From Proteus vulgaris (lineage in GTDB: Bacteria > Pseudomonadota > Gammaproteobacteria > Enterobacterales > Enterobacteriaceae), in NCBI RefSeq assembly GCF_016239305.1, contig NZ_JAEHOQ010000009.1, positions 62,001-126,000 on the forward strand: a stretch of 64,000 bases of DNA, in the 5' to 3' direction. Under the pieces are notes generated by a model that worked only from the letters and a program-made list of their open reading frames with translations, searched no databases and was not told the origin of the DNA. Of this stretch, positions 8,200 to 18,622 are shown piece after piece. Numbering within the stretch: the first letter of the stretch is position 1; each line of letters begins with the position of its first letter. A program made the position numbers and the translations under genes.

Positions 8200-8892
8200 A
8201 TGTGGATAACAATAGCAGGATATTGTTGGCTATGTCGTCAACCCTTACATTATGATACTAAAGGCATTTGTTCGAGTTGTATTCGACATCTACCAAAACA
8301 ACAAAATCGTTGCCCTTGCTGTTTATATCCTTCCCATCATTCTATGATGTTGTGTGGACGTTGCTTACAATCACCACCTCTATGGAAACAGATGTTGACA
8401 GTCACCGACTATCAACCGCCATTAAATAAATTATTACACCTTTATAAATACCAATCTCGCCCTCAAATAGCCTTATGTCTTGCACGACTTTTTCTATTGC
8501 GATGGCTTTCACATCGACGAGAAAATTTAGTGCAGAAACCTGATAGAATTATTAGCGTTCCTTCGCATCACCATCGCCGTTGGTCTAGAGGCTTTGAGCA
8601 AGTAGAAGCTATCGCTAAGCCTTTGGCAAGATGGCTAAATTGTGCTTATCAACCGGATACCCTGATAAGAACTCGTGCTACACTGATGCAAACGCATCTT
8701 AATGCCAAGCAAAGGCAACAAAATTTAAAACATGCATTTGTATTAAATAACACAGTGTCGGTATCAGGGAAAAATCTGGCACTAATTGATGATGTTATCA
8801 CTACAGGTGCGACATTAAACTCCATCGTACCCTTGTTATTTCGTGCGGGAGCACGCTCTGTTGAGGTATGGGCGATTTGTCGAACCTTGTAG
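8200..8892 (+). CDS. gntX: ComF-family protein GntX/YhgH (DNA utilisation)
   Basis: A 230-residue ComF-family protein: an N-terminal zinc-ribbon with paired cysteines (CWLC, CSSC, CPCC, CGRC within the first 60 residues) and a C-terminal phosphoribosyltransferase-type domain with the PRPP-loop motif [12 protein letters not shown] (about residues 195-206). E. coli GntX aligns over the whole length from memory. The ATG at 8200 is chosen because AAGGA at 8187-8191 is spaced 8 bases from it; the in-frame ATG at 8191 abuts that same ribosome site. In E. coli the gene is needed for use of DNA as a nutrient; its old link to gluconate is not supported by the fold. Confidence 0.93.
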   Translation: MWITIAGYCWLCRQPLHYDTKGICSSCIRHLPKQQNRCPCCLYPSHHSMMLCGRCLQSPPLWKQMLTVTDYQPPLNKLLHLYKYQSRPQIALCLARLFLLRWLSHRRENLVQKPDRIISVPSHHHRRWSRGFEQVEAIAKPLARWLNCAYQPDTLIRTRATLMQTHLNAKQRQQNLKHAFVLNNTVSVSGKNLALIDDVITTGATLNSIVPLLFRAGARSVEVWAICRTL

Positions 8893-8952
8893 TTAACCGC
8901 CAATTGGGCGTATGATAACCAACCAGAACAGTCAACTATTGAGCAAGACGAT

Positions 8953-9531
8953 ATGATTACTATTACTGATGCCGCACAGGCGCATTTTGCCAAACTACTG
9001 GCTAACCAAGAACCCAACACCCAAATTCGTGTATTTGTTATCAATCCAGGTACACCTAATGCTGAATGTGGCGTTTCATACTGTCCACCGGATGCTGTAG
9101 AACCAAACGACACTGAAATTCAATTTGAAAAACTGTCTGCGTATGTTGATGATATCAGTGCGCCTTTCTTAGAAGATGCCGAAATCGACTTTGTGACTGA
9201 CCAACTGGGCTCACAATTAACCCTAAAAGCACCTAACGCAAAAATGCGTAAAGTTGATGCTGATGCACCGTTAATTGAGCGTGTTGAATACGTACTGCAA
9301 TCACAAATTAACCCTCAATTAGCGGGTCATGGTGGTCGCGTAAGTCTGATGGAAATCACTGAAGATGGCTATGCTATCTTACAATTTGGTGGTGGTTGTA
9401 ACGGTTGTTCAATGATTGATGTCACCTTAAAAGATGGCATCGAGAAAGAATTGTTAAACCTGTTCCCTAATGAATTAAAAGGTGTCAAAGACTTAACTGA
9501 GCACCAACGTGGTGAACACTCCTACTACTGA
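8953..9531 (+). CDS. nfuA: Fe-S biogenesis protein NfuA
   Basis: Cytosolic 192-residue iron-sulfur carrier that receives clusters and hands them to target apo-proteins, especially under oxidative stress or iron starvation. The N-terminal A-type-like domain (about residues 1-95) lacks the full cysteine set of true A-type carriers, as in E. coli. The C-terminal Nfu domain carries GGGCNGCSM (cysteines near 150 and 153), which binds a [4Fe-4S] cluster between two subunits. Length and gene order (gntX-nfuA) match E. coli. A terminator follows. Confidence 0.97.
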   Translation: MITITDAAQAHFAKLLANQEPNTQIRVFVINPGTPNAECGVSYCPPDAVEPNDTEIQFEKLSAYVDDISAPFLEDAEIDFVTDQLGSQLTLKAPNAKMRKVDADAPLIERVEYVLQSQINPQLAGHGGRVSLMEITEDGYAILQFGGGCNGCSMIDVTLKDGIEKELLNLFPNELKGVKDLTEHQRGEHSYY

Positions 9532-9543
9532 TCCTTCAGTATC

Positions 9544-9588
9544 AAATCCCCTATGATATTCACCTGCACTGATATCATGGGGGATTTT
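9544..9588 (+). terminator. Terminator of nfuA
   Basis: A 16-bp stem with one imperfect pair (arms 9544-9559 and 9572-9587, AATCCCC.../...GGGGGATT) with a T run directly after. Confidence 0.88.
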
Positions 9589-9706
9589 TGTATTAAAATA
9601 ATCATTTACAAAGAGTTACGTCATCTTTACCCATTTGACGTTATGATAAATGTATCGTTCTCTCGCTCAGAACAAATAAATTAACAATATAATAAATAAG
9701 ACAATT

Positions 9707-10033
9707 ATGGATAAGTTTCAATTTCTTAGCATTGAGCAAGCTTATCAATTCTGGGTATCTCAATCGGCTACTTTAGTCGATGTGAGAGATCCTCAGAGTT
9801 ATCGCTTTGGTCATGCGACAAATGCATTTCATCTCACCAATGAAACGCTAAATCAATTTTTACAAGATGCTGACTTCGATGTTCCTGTTATGGTGATGTG
9901 CTATCACGGTCACAGTAGCCAAGGGGCAGCTCAATATCTGGTTAATATGGGCTTTGAAACCGTTTATAGTATTAATGGTGGTTTTGAAGCATGGCAAAGA
10001 GAGTTTCCACAAGCGATAACGTCTCTGCAATAA
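9707..10033 (+). CDS. glpE: Thiosulfate sulfurtransferase GlpE
   Basis: Single-domain rhodanese of 108 residues, the same size as E. coli GlpE, moving sulfane sulfur from thiosulfate to cyanide or thioredoxin in vitro. The active-site cysteine is Cys65 in CYHGHSS, followed by a helix (QGAAQYL), and the substrate-loop [12 protein letters not shown] is intact. It is the first gene of glpE-glpG-glpR, 19 bases before glpG. The biological role beside the glp genes is still unclear in E. coli. Confidence 0.95.
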   Translation: MDKFQFLSIEQAYQFWVSQSATLVDVRDPQSYRFGHATNAFHLTNETLNQFLQDADFDVPVMVMCYHGHSSQGAAQYLVNMGFETVYSINGGFEAWQREFPQAITSLQ

Positions 10034-10052
10034 CGACGGATGAGTTTTGTCA

Positions 10053-10892
10053 ATGATCCACATTATTACGCTTTCCAACCATCAAGCTGCTGATTTATTT
10101 GTCAATTACATGACAACAAAAGGTGTGCGAATTCACGCAAAAAATGAAAATCAGCAAGTCTCACTTTGGTTAGAAGACCAACATCAATTAGAAATGGTTG
10201 AAAAAGAACTTAACACGTTTCTACGTGAGCCTTTTCATCCGCGCTACCAGGCCGCAAGTTGGCAAACCGGCAATCCGCAAAATACGGGTATAAAATATCG
10301 CCCAGCTTTTTCGATAAAAAATATGGTGCAACGTTCAGGCCCGTTAACGGTACTGGTGATTATTTTATGTATCTTCGTTTTTATCTGGCAACAAGTGGTT
10401 GGTGACTATAATGTCATGCTCCATTTAGCATGGCCTTATGAAGAGAGCTTAAACCTTGAAATTTGGCGCTATATCACCCCTGCGTTTGTTCACTTTTCAC
10501 TAATGCATATTGCCTTTAACCTTGCTATGTGGTGGTATCTTGCAAGTCAAACAGAGCAGCAATTAGGTACCAGTAAGTTATTTGTGATCATGCTCGTTTC
10601 TGCGCTCTTTAGTAATTGGGCACAATCACTGTTTACAGACTCTAATTTTGGCGGACTTTCCGGTGTTGTTTACGCATTAATTGGCTATGTAGGTTTAACA
10701 GGAATACGTAATCCCGAAAAAGGTATTGGTGCCCCAACAGGTTTAATCGTTTTTTCAATTTTGTGGATTATTGCGGGTTATATGGGCGTTTTAGGTGACT
10801 CTATCGGAAATGCTGCACATTTTGCAGGCTTCCTTATCGGCTTATTGATGGCTTTGTGGGATAATCGACATCAATTATCTCGTAGATCATAA
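10053..10892 (+). CDS. glpG: Rhomboid intramembrane serine protease GlpG
   Basis: A 279-residue inner-membrane rhomboid protease. The N-terminal cytosolic domain (about residues 1-90) is followed by six hydrophobic segments. The catalytic serine is in GLSGVVYA (near residue 204) and the catalytic histidine in NAAHFAGF (near 257), and the L1-loop motif WRYITPAFVHFSLMHIAFN with its buried HxxxN is present. ATG 10053 is chosen over TTG 10047 because GGATGAG (10038-10044) is well placed for it. In E. coli GlpG degrades orphan membrane proteins. It is linked to glpR downstream (38-base gap). Confidence 0.95.
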   Translation: MIHIITLSNHQAADLFVNYMTTKGVRIHAKNENQQVSLWLEDQHQLEMVEKELNTFLREPFHPRYQAASWQTGNPQNTGIKYRPAFSIKNMVQRSGPLTVLVIILCIFVFIWQQVVGDYNVMLHLAWPYEESLNLEIWRYITPAFVHFSLMHIAFNLAMWWYLASQTEQQLGTSKLFVIMLVSALFSNWAQSLFTDSNFGGLSGVVYALIGYVGLTGIRNPEKGIGAPTGLIVFSILWIIAGYMGVLGDSIGNAAHFAGFLIGLLMALWDNRHQLSRRS

Positions 10893-10930
10893 TAAAATTA
10901 ACATGATATTTTTAACATTAGGGGACACCT

Positions 10931-11689
10931 GTGAAGCAAACGCAACGACATGATGCCATCATTGAACTGGTACGCCTACAGGGCTATGTCAGCACTGAAG
11001 AGTTGGTGGAGCATTTTGAAGTCAGCCCACAGACCATCCGACGTGATTTAAATGAATTAGCGGAAAAGAACAAAATCCAACGTCATCACGGCGGTGCTGC
11101 ATTACCTTCAAGTTCAGTGAATACCGCTTATCATGATCGTAAAATTATGTGGTCTGATGAAAAATCACGGATTGCACAACGCGTGGCTAGCTTAATTCCT
11201 GATGGTGCAACACTGTTTATTGATATTGGTACAACGCCGGAAGCCGTAGCACATGCCCTTATTAACCATAAAAACCTCCGTATAGTGACTAACAACCTTA
11301 ATGTAGCAACATTACTTATGGGTAAAGAAGACTTTCGTTTGATCCTTGCGGGTGGAGAAGTACGTACACGAGATGGAGGGATTGTCGGTGAAGCTACACT
11401 TGATTTTATCTCTCAATTCCGTCTTGATTACGGTATTTTAGGGATAAGTGGTATTGATATGGATGGTTCTTTGCTTGAGTTTGATTACCATGAAGTTCGT
11501 ACTAAACGTGCAATTATTGAAAACTCACGTTGTGTTATGTTGGTAACTGACCATTCTAAGTTTGGTCGTAATGCGATGGTAAATTTAGGTAATATGAATC
11601 TGATCGATTACTTATTTACCGATCAAGAGCCACCAGCAGGGATCCAAAAAATTGTTGAACAGCACAACGTTCAACTCGAATTATGTTAA
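10931..11689 (+). CDS. glpR: Glycerol-3-phosphate regulon repressor GlpR
   Basis: DeoR-family repressor of 252 residues with GTG start; AGGGG upstream supports it and E. coli GlpR begins with the same residues (MKQTQRH). The N-terminal helix-turn-helix shows the DeoR signature VSTEELVEHFEVSPQTIRRDLNEL (about residues 17-40, given in two halves by the turn at VSPQ). The C-terminal sensor domain includes DIGTTPEAVAHAL, the sugar-phosphate binding loop. It represses glycerol-3-phosphate genes until glycerol-3-phosphate binds; a GlpR operator stands before glpD just downstream. Confidence 0.97.
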   Translation: MKQTQRHDAIIELVRLQGYVSTEELVEHFEVSPQTIRRDLNELAEKNKIQRHHGGAALPSSSVNTAYHDRKIMWSDEKSRIAQRVASLIPDGATLFIDIGTTPEAVAHALINHKNLRIVTNNLNVATLLMGKEDFRLILAGGEVRTRDGGIVGEATLDFISQFRLDYGILGISGIDMDGSLLEFDYHEVRTKRAIIENSRCVMLVTDHSKFGRNAMVNLGNMNLIDYLFTDQEPPAGIQKIVEQHNVQLELC

Positions 11690-11703
11690 TTAAATAAATT
11701 CCT

Positions 11704-11733
11704 AAAAAAGTACCTTATCAGGTACTTTTTTTT
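11704..11733 (+). terminator. Terminator of the glpEGR cluster
   Basis: AAAAAAGTACC and GGTACTTTTTT pair around TTATCA, with a T run. It starts 14 bases after glpR. Confidence 0.9.
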
Positions 11734-11862
11734 CATCTTCATCACGACTAACCCTTTCTAATTTATTATTTTTTTATCAAAACATCTCTCTTTTTTATTA
11801 AAAACCTAATAATGTTGGTTGTATTTAATAAGCCCACAAATTATGTGGATATGATAATAAAT

Positions 11863-11878
11863 TGTTATCCATATCACG
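11863..11878 (+). promoter_or_regulatory. CRP-like site before glpD
   Basis: TGTTA-N6-TCACG differs from the CRP core TGTGA-N6-TCACA at one base in each half. E. coli glpD is CRP-dependent, so the position 110 bases before the start makes sense. Moderate support only. Confidence 0.4.
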
Positions 11879-11935
11879 CAGTTATGTTTTTTATCAGTTA
11901 TATAGTTGGCATTTTCATCAAACTTCATTACAATT

Positions 11936-11953
11936 ATGAGCGAAAACGAACAT
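11936..11953 (+). promoter_or_regulatory. GlpR operator upstream of glpD
   Basis: ATGAGCGAAAACGAACAT fits the GlpR operator (ATGTTCG-N4-CGAACAT) with a perfect right half and a five-of-seven left half. It lies 35 bases before the glpD start and 246 bases after the glpR gene, whose product should bind it. Confidence 0.7.
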
Positions 11954-11988
11954 TAAAGAATTGTTTCGCGCATTCGTAGGAGGATGTT

Positions 11989-13482
11989 ATGAAAACTCAA
12001 GACTTGATTGTCATCGGCGGCGGAATAAACGGCGCTGGAATTGCGGCGGATGCAGCTGGCCGAGGCCTTTCAGTACTTATGCTGGAAGCTCAAGACTTAG
12101 CAAGTGCGACATCTTCCGCGAGCTCTAAACTTATTCATGGTGGTTTACGTTATTTAGAACACTACGAATTCCGCTTAGTAAGCGAAGCGCTGGCAGAGCG
12201 TGAAGTGTTATTACGCTTAGCGCCACATATCGCATTTCCTATGCGTTTTCGCCTGCCACACCAGCCACATTTACGCCCAGCTTGGATGATCCGTATTGGT
12301 CTGTTCCTTTATGATCATTTAGGAAAACGTGTAAGCCTCCCAAGCAGTAAAGGCATTAAATTTGGTGCAAACTCTGTTTTAAAACCAGAGTTAACACGCG
12401 GTTTTGAATATTCAGACTGCTGGGTTGATGATGCACGTTTAGTAGTATTAAATGCGCAAGAAATCGTCCGTCGTGGTGGTGAAGTGCGCACACGCACAAA
12501 AGTAACTCGCGCTTGGCGTGAAAATGATTTGTGGATGGTAGAAGCTCAAGATTTACGTACAGGTGAAACATCTCGCTACCAAGCCAAAGCCTTAGTAAAT
12601 GCAGCTGGCCCTTGGGTTAAAACTTTATTTGATGAAGGCTTAAAACTGAAATCACCTTATGGGATCCGTTTAATTAAAGGTAGCCATATTGTTATTCCTC
12701 GTGCTCATAACGAACCACAAGCTTATATTTTACAAAACGAAGATAATCGTATTGTTTTCGTTATTCCTTGGATGGATGAATTCTCTATCATCGGTACTAC
12801 GGATGTTGAATATAAAGGCGATCCTAAAGATGTCGCTATTGATGACAACGAAATTCAGTATTTACTGAAAGTCTATAACGATCACTTTAAAAAGCAGTTA
12901 ACTAAAGAAGATGTGGTGTGGGATTACTCTGGTGTGCGTCCATTATGTGACGACGAATCAGACTCACCACAAGCGATTACCCGTGATTACACCTTAGATG
13001 TTCATGATGATAATGGTCAAACACCACTGTTATCTGTATTTGGTGGTAAATTAACGACTTATCGTAAATTAGGTGAGCACGCTGTTGATAAACTTGTTGC
13101 TTACTTCCCTAACATGGGTAAACCATGGACTAAAAATGGTCAATTACCGGGCGGTAATTTAGAAGGTTGTGATCGTGATGGCTATTCACGTTTAATTCGT
13201 CAACGTCACCCTTGGTTACCAGAAGCACTGGCACTGCGTTTTGCCCGCACTTATGGTAGCAACACCGAATTACTGCTTGAAGGTATTACTGATTTAGCCG
13301 GCATGGGCGAAAACTTCGGTCATAATCTATATGAAGCAGAATTACGTTATTTAGTGAAACATGAGTGGGTTATTGAAGTTGATGATGCTATTTGGCGTCG
13401 TACTAAACTCGGCATGTGGTTAAATGATGAGCAAAGACAACGTATTAGCCAATGGTTATCGGCAAATACACACACTGTATAA
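11989..13482 (+). CDS. glpD: Aerobic glycerol-3-phosphate dehydrogenase GlpD
   Basis: Membrane-associated FAD enzyme of 497 residues that oxidises glycerol-3-phosphate to dihydroxyacetone phosphate and feeds electrons to ubiquinone. The N-terminal dinucleotide-binding motif GGGINGAGIAADAAGRG (about residues 8-24) is intact, and the family block SSASSKLIHGGLRYLEHYEF (about 42-61) follows. The C-terminal part contains the helical domain seen in E. coli GlpD. A strong ribosome site (AGGAGGA) precedes the ATG. It is monocistronic: a GlpR operator is in front and a terminator behind. Confidence 0.97.
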   Translation: MKTQDLIVIGGGINGAGIAADAAGRGLSVLMLEAQDLASATSSASSKLIHGGLRYLEHYEFRLVSEALAEREVLLRLAPHIAFPMRFRLPHQPHLRPAWMIRIGLFLYDHLGKRVSLPSSKGIKFGANSVLKPELTRGFEYSDCWVDDARLVVLNAQEIVRRGGEVRTRTKVTRAWRENDLWMVEAQDLRTGETSRYQAKALVNAAGPWVKTLFDEGLKLKSPYGIRLIKGSHIVIPRAHNEPQAYILQNEDNRIVFVIPWMDEFSIIGTTDVEYKGDPKDVAIDDNEIQYLLKVYNDHFKKQLTKEDVVWDYSGVRPLCDDESDSPQAITRDYTLDVHDDNGQTPLLSVFGGKLTTYRKLGEHAVDKLVAYFPNMGKPWTKNGQLPGGNLEGCDRDGYSRLIRQRHPWLPEALALRFARTYGSNTELLLEGITDLAGMGENFGHNLYEAELRYLVKHEWVIEVDDAIWRRTKLGMWLNDEQRQRISQWLSANTHTV

Positions 13483-13534
13483 GAGTAGTAAAAATATTCT
13501 CTGACTCTGTTCGATGTTTTTATTAGCAATTTTT

Positions 13535-13563
13535 GTGGCGCCTAATACGCGCCACTTTTTTTC
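13535..13563 (+). terminator. Terminator of glpD
   Basis: Perfect GTGGCGC / GCGCCAC stem (13535-13541, 13549-13555) followed by eight T residues. Confidence 0.92.
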
Positions 13564-13597
13564 ATCGTAAGAAAATCAATATATAACCTATTAATCG

Positions 13598-13951
13598 CTA
13601 TTTAAGCTGTTTTTCTAAAAAGGCTTTTAATACTGTCGCATTATTTTGTTGCTTATCTTTGCCTGAATAAAGTAATACCAACGGTTGCTCTTTGGCTATT
13701 GCGACAAGCGATTGCCAATGTTCAGGTGTAGCCATTAATTCTTGCGTATAACGTTGCGTGAATTCAGTAAAATCTCCCCCTCCGCCATGAAACCATTTTC
13801 GTAATTCAGTCGAAGGTGCAACGCCTTTATTCCATTCATCATAATGAAAATCCGTCTTTTTCACGCCCCTTGGCCAGAGCCTATCGACTAACACACGATA
13901 ACCTTCATGCTCACCGTCTTTATCATCATAAACACGTTTACAAGTGATCAT
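13598..13951 (-). CDS. DUF488 family protein (YeaO-like)
   Basis: A 117-residue cytosolic protein with the DUF488 hallmarks: KRVYDD near the N-terminus, GYRVLVDRLWPRGVKK (about residues 18-33), the block PSTELRKWFHG, and LLYSGKDKQQNNA near the C-terminus. It resembles E. coli YeaO, whose function is unknown. The start is placed at ATG 13951 (MITCKRVYDD), where homologues begin; GAGAGG lies just upstream. A longer open frame extends to 14035 but lacks conservation that I recognise. Convergent with glpD. Confidence 0.82.
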   Translation of the reverse strand: MITCKRVYDDKDGEHEGYRVLVDRLWPRGVKKTDFHYDEWNKGVAPSTELRKWFHGGGGDFTEFTQRYTQELMATPEHWQSLVAIAKEQPLVLLYSGKDKQQNNATVLKAFLEKQLK

Positions 13952-14135
13952 TTCGCCTCTCATCAATACGTTAGTTAACTTTATTGTAGAAGAAAAATGA
14001 GAAGACTGACCTCTCAATATGCTTATTTTTATCATAGAGCTGGTTTCAACATGAAATTTCCTCTCCTTTTGATTGAATTATCCTCATCAAAAATAGGGTG
14101 AATAGTTGTTGACTAAATAACCTAATTAAGAGAAT

Positions 14136-14167
14136 CTACATCTAGACGTCTAAATGGTTAGATGGGT
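14136..14167 (+). promoter_or_regulatory. MetJ operator of metF (four tandem met boxes)
   Basis: Four contiguous 8-bp boxes at 14136, 14144, 14152 and 14160. The second is the perfect AGACGTCT; the others match at 4-5 of 8 positions. This is the normal form of a MetJ operator. A possible -35 hexamer TTGACT lies at 14109-14114. The array ends 61 bases before metF. Confidence 0.85.
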
Positions 14168-14219
14168 AAATAAGTAGTGATACTTAAATAAAAATTACAA
14201 CACAGTAAAAGATTGATGA

Positions 14220-15128
<909 letters not shown>

Positions 15129-15140
15129 ATCGATACAATT

Positions 15141-15161
15141 ACCCCGCCAATAAAGCGGGGT
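15141..15161. terminator. Hairpin between convergent metF and DUF4291 gene
   Basis: Perfect ACCCCGC / GCGGGGT stem with 7-base loop. Neither side has a strong T run, so it may be a weak bidirectional terminator or a 3'-end stabiliser. Confidence 0.55.
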
Positions 15162-15175
15162 GACATTCTGATGAA

Positions 15176-15766
15176 TTACTCACCAAAGTGATACGGTTTT
15201 TCTACTGGTAATAGGCTGTATGCGGTGTCGAGATCACCATTAGCAATACAAGCATCTATTTTATGTACCTTATCGGTAATATCCGTAATATTCACAATCC
15301 ACTCTTTGCAATATTTTTCAACTGCTTGATTTCGTAAACCAATTTGGATGGTACGATAACTGAGTCGATTAAGATAAATATCACGTTCGGGATCCCACTG
15401 AATGCGAATATTACTGGTTTCTGATGCTTCTTTCCAAGCCTCAGCACTGGCATAGCAGTCTGGATCAAAATGACTCACAACACCCTGAGTCAGCATCTCT
15501 TGAAAGCCTTCATGCGTAATATCAACCGCAAGAATAGAGGCTTGATTAGTGTCTTTACGCCCCCACCCAGAACGGTACATCATCCAAAGAAAGGAAGGTT
15601 TTACCCAAGTCATGCGGGTCATACTAAAAGGGGGCGAAACAAATGTTCCGTTTGCGACTGCGCTCTGAGCAATAGTATTAGAATAGGCTTGATAAACACG
15701 AACAAAATCATTCGTATAATATGCCCTTACTTCACACTCAGGACATCGGTCAACATCATCGTTCAT
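15176..15766 (-). CDS. DUF4291 family protein
   Basis: A 196-residue soluble protein of the DUF4291 family, function unknown. Recognisable blocks are RAYYTNDFVRVYQAYSN (about residues 14-30), FVSPPFSMTRMTWVKPSF (about 42-59) and WMMYRSGWGRKD (about 61-72), with a further conserved WDPERD near residue 124. No signal peptide or membrane segment. Two cysteines near the N-terminus (CPEC) could bind metal but lie before the conserved part. It is convergent with metF and separated by about 256 bases from the LacI regulator on the same strand; nothing in the context indicates a function. In that 256-base gap I see no clear signal. Confidence 0.8.
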   Translation of the reverse strand: MNDDVDRCPECEVRAYYTNDFVRVYQAYSNTIAQSAVANGTFVSPPFSMTRMTWVKPSFLWMMYRSGWGRKDTNQASILAVDITHEGFQEMLTQGVVSHFDPDCYASAEAWKEASETSNIRIQWDPERDIYLNRLSYRTIQIGLRNQAVEKYCKEWIVNITDITDKVHKIDACIANGDLDTAYSLLPVEKPYHFGE

Positions 15767-16022
15767 CTTTCTTTAATATCCTTTTATATTAATAAAATGG
15801 AACTATCCGCTTAAATTATGAGCCTCTGATTGCAGATAATCAAGAGCCCTTATTTTTGTTAAGACTCCATCAATAGAGTAGCGTGCATTTATAAAAGTAA
15901 AAAAAAGAATAACGATAAAACAAGCAGACTCATGTTCCTATTGTGTTTTATTTATACAGTGATGAGTCAATAAATCTTGCTAATCTACGCACAAAGTGAG
16001 GCGAATAAGCAATTTAATAGAC

Positions 16023-17027
16023 TCACAGAGTAGAAATTAGGCGCTCGATAAGCTGTGTTTTTATTAATGCAGGAGATTTAACTGTAGTGCCGGCTATCTT
16101 TGCCGTCATGATTTCAAAGGCTTTTTCGACCAATAAAGCCTCATCTTGCTTCATTGACCACACATTATTAGGTAAAAAGCTCAACATCACATGATCATCG
16201 AAGGTACCAATATGGAGGTGAGCAGGAATAACGCCTTCACGCTGACGAATAACACTCAATAGACCTTCAAGAATAGGCAGTGATGAGGCAATGAAATGAG
16301 ACGGTATTTGCTGATGTTGCTCTAAATACTGTTTCATCATTTGTTCGCCGTCTTTGGTCGTATTATGTTCTGCATAAGAAACCGTTACACGACTATCATC
16401 GCCATAATGCCCTTTTATCGCTTGCACATAACCTCGTAAACGCGCTGCAATAGTAGGCAATAACGCATCTCCCGCAAAAAAATGGATTGGTGCATCTTGC
16501 TTTATCATTGCTCTTGTCAGTTGAGCTCCACTGTCGCAGTTATCTGATGCTACACAAATAGCCTCACTGACAGAGAAATCTCTATCTAAGAAAACGAGGG
16601 GTTTTTGACGATGTTTAACATGGTGTAACTGATTTTTTCGACTTGATGACACAATGAAAATACCATCAACATTACGCTCATCCATTGATTTAACGAGTTT
16701 ATTTTCATTTTTGATATCACCATAGGTACAGCTAATTGTTAGCTGACAACCAATTTGGTGACAATGCATCTCTAATTTTTCAGCTAAAGCTGCAAAAAAG
16801 GGGTTAGAAAGGCGAGGGATAACCAATCCGTAGGTATCTGTTTTATTAAGCTTTAAACTTCTAGCCGCATGATTGACGGTATAACCAAACACCTCAACAT
16901 AGTCCGCTATCTTTTTTTGTGTTTTTGCACTGATCCGGTATTGATCACCTTTGCCATTTAATACCAATCTGACTGTGGTAATAGACAAATTCAAGTCATT
17001 TGCAATCTGTTCAACTGTTTTTGCCAT
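16023..17027 (-). CDS. LacI-family transcriptional regulator of the TctABC sugar operon
   Basis: A 334-residue LacI/GalR-type regulator. The N-terminal helix-turn-helix (KTVEQIANDLNLSITTVRLV, about residues 3-22) and hinge helix (HAARSLKLN, about 54-62) are followed by a periplasmic-binding-protein-like effector domain (YGLVIPRLSNPFFAALAEKLE and later DNCDSGAQLTRAM). It is the last gene in the eight-gene minus-strand operon that begins with the FGGY kinase at 25431, 54 bases after tctA with a hairpin between. It most likely controls this operon in response to the transported sugar or sugar acid. No LacI-type operator with central CG could be fixed with certainty. Confidence 0.88.
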   Translation of the reverse strand: MAKTVEQIANDLNLSITTVRLVLNGKGDQYRISAKTQKKIADYVEVFGYTVNHAARSLKLNKTDTYGLVIPRLSNPFFAALAEKLEMHCHQIGCQLTISCTYGDIKNENKLVKSMDERNVDGIFIVSSSRKNQLHHVKHRQKPLVFLDRDFSVSEAICVASDNCDSGAQLTRAMIKQDAPIHFFAGDALLPTIAARLRGYVQAIKGHYGDDSRVTVSYAEHNTTKDGEQMMKQYLEQHQQIPSHFIASSLPILEGLLSVIRQREGVIPAHLHIGTFDDHVMLSFLPNNVWSMKQDEALLVEKAFEIMTAKIAGTTVKSPALIKTQLIERLISTL

Positions 17028-17048
17028 TAATATTCCATCATTGATATT

Positions 17049-17071
17049 GCCCTCATCTTAATGATGAGGGC
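17049..17071 (-). terminator. Intercistronic hairpin between tctA and lacI-type gene
   Basis: Perfect 9-bp stem GCCCTCATC / GATGAGGGC with 5-base loop. No U run follows on the minus strand, so it is more likely to stabilise the upstream mRNA or reduce regulator expression than to terminate fully. Confidence 0.5.
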
Positions 17072-17081
17072 CAGTTAACCT

Positions 17082-18602
17082 TTACTGAGCAGGCTTAGCA
17101 CGCCATTTCTTCCACATTGCTTTTAACGAAGGCCCAATAATCGGTAGGATCAACGTCAGTATCGCAATACCTAAGAATGTCGCGGTAATTGGGCGCGTAT
17201 ACAGAATCGATAAATCACCTTGAGACATTGTTAATGCTCGACGTAAATTAGATTCCGCCATTGGCCCTAAAATAATACCAATGACTATTGGCGACATCGA
17301 AAAATCTAGCTTAATCAATATATAAGCAAGGAGTCCTGTTCCCATCATGATAAACACATCACGAATATCGTGGTTAACAGAATAAGCTCCAATGCTACAC
17401 AATACAAAGATGATAGGCACTAATACACGACGCGGAACATCCATTACTCGGACAAAGAGTTTCATACATAAGAAACCTAAGATGCCCATTAAAATATTCG
17501 CAACCATTAAGCCAATAAAAATACTGTTTACTTCAACGGGATTGTCCGTAAAGAGCTGAGGCCCTAATGCCAACCCTTGTACCATAAACGCACCCATAAT
17601 AATGGCTGTCGCACCATCACCTGGAATACCTAAGGTCATTAATGGCACCATACACCCACCCGTTACTGCATTGGCACCCGCTTCTGGTGCGGAAACACCT
17701 TCTGGTGAACCATGTCCAAACTCTTCAGGGTGTTTTGACCAACGCTTCGCTTCATTATATGAGATAAATGAAGAGATATCGCCACCCACTCCTGGAATAA
17801 CGCCCACACCAGTGCCAATCGCTGATGAACGTAAGTACGTTGGTAAAACACGTTTAAAATCTAACCATGTTGGTAATACACGCTGAATACGCGCACTCAC
17901 TTTTCCTTCTGGGTTCTTTTGACGGCGTTCACGGTAATCTTCTTCAAAGCTAATTAAACCTTGAGAGAAAGCAAACAAACCAACTAGGATCGGAATAAAG
18001 GAGATCCCGCCCATTAAGTACACAGTATCAAAAGTAAATCGCATACCCGATGTCATCGGATCAAGACCTACTGTCGCGATCGCTAATCCAATTGCCCCGC
18101 CCATTAATCCTTTAATAATCGATTGCGATGATACACTGGTAATAATACTTATGCCAAATACAGCGAGTGCAAAATACTCAGCTGCAGAGAAACCGATTGC
18201 AACTTTAGCCAACTGAGGCGCAATTACAATCAGAGCAATCGTACTAAATATTCCTCCAAACATAGAGCCCATGGTGGATAAACCCAGTGCTCGCCCTGCT
18301 TCACCTCTTTTCGCCATTGGATAACCATCCAATACCGTTGCTGCTGATGCAGGTGTTCCTGGTGTACTAATCAATATCGCAGTAATTGAACCACCGTAAA
18401 CGGCGCCACAATACATTCCTAATAACAATAATATCCCTGTCATTCCTTGAAAGGAGTATGTTAATGGGAGTAGCAATGCAATTCCCATATTGACTGTTAA
18501 ACCAGGTAATGCACCGATAACAATACCTGCGAATACCCCTAACAGTAGTACTGTGAATGTTTCCAAACTGAAAACAATCATAAATGCATCTAATATTTCC
18601 AT
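17082..18602 (-). CDS. Tripartite tricarboxylate transporter, large membrane subunit (TctA family)
   Basis: A 506-residue inner-membrane protein with 10-12 hydrophobic segments. The TctA-family signature near the N-terminus is present: GIVIGALPGLTVNMGIALLL (about residues 25-44) followed by YGGSITAILISTPGTPA (about 69-85). Together with the small subunit TctB and the periplasmic TctC it forms a secondary tripartite transporter. Family members carry citrate, tricarballylate, terephthalate and other carboxylates, so an acidic substrate is likely. It lies 20 bases after tctB in an operon with sugar-metabolism enzymes. Confidence 0.93.
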   Translation of the reverse strand: MEILDAFMIVFSLETFTVLLLGVFAGIVIGALPGLTVNMGIALLLPLTYSFQGMTGILLLLGMYCGAVYGGSITAILISTPGTPASAATVLDGYPMAKRGEAGRALGLSTMGSMFGGIFSTIALIVIAPQLAKVAIGFSAAEYFALAVFGISIITSVSSQSIIKGLMGGAIGLAIATVGLDPMTSGMRFTFDTVYLMGGISFIPILVGLFAFSQGLISFEEDYRERRQKNPEGKVSARIQRVLPTWLDFKRVLPTYLRSSAIGTGVGVIPGVGGDISSFISYNEAKRWSKHPEEFGHGSPEGVSAPEAGANAVTGGCMVPLMTLGIPGDGATAIIMGAFMVQGLALGPQLFTDNPVEVNSIFIGLMVANILMGILGFLCMKLFVRVMDVPRRVLVPIIFVLCSIGAYSVNHDIRDVFIMMGTGLLAYILIKLDFSMSPIVIGIILGPMAESNLRRALTMSQGDLSILYTRPITATFLGIAILTLILPIIGPSLKAMWKKWRAKPAQ

Positions 18603-18622
18603 ATCAAAGCTCCTTTCCTGCT

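Noticed and set aside
11960..11977. Second GlpR operator between 11936 and glpD
   Set aside because: The sequence ATTGTTTCGCGCATTCG only weakly resembles the half-sites; not called.
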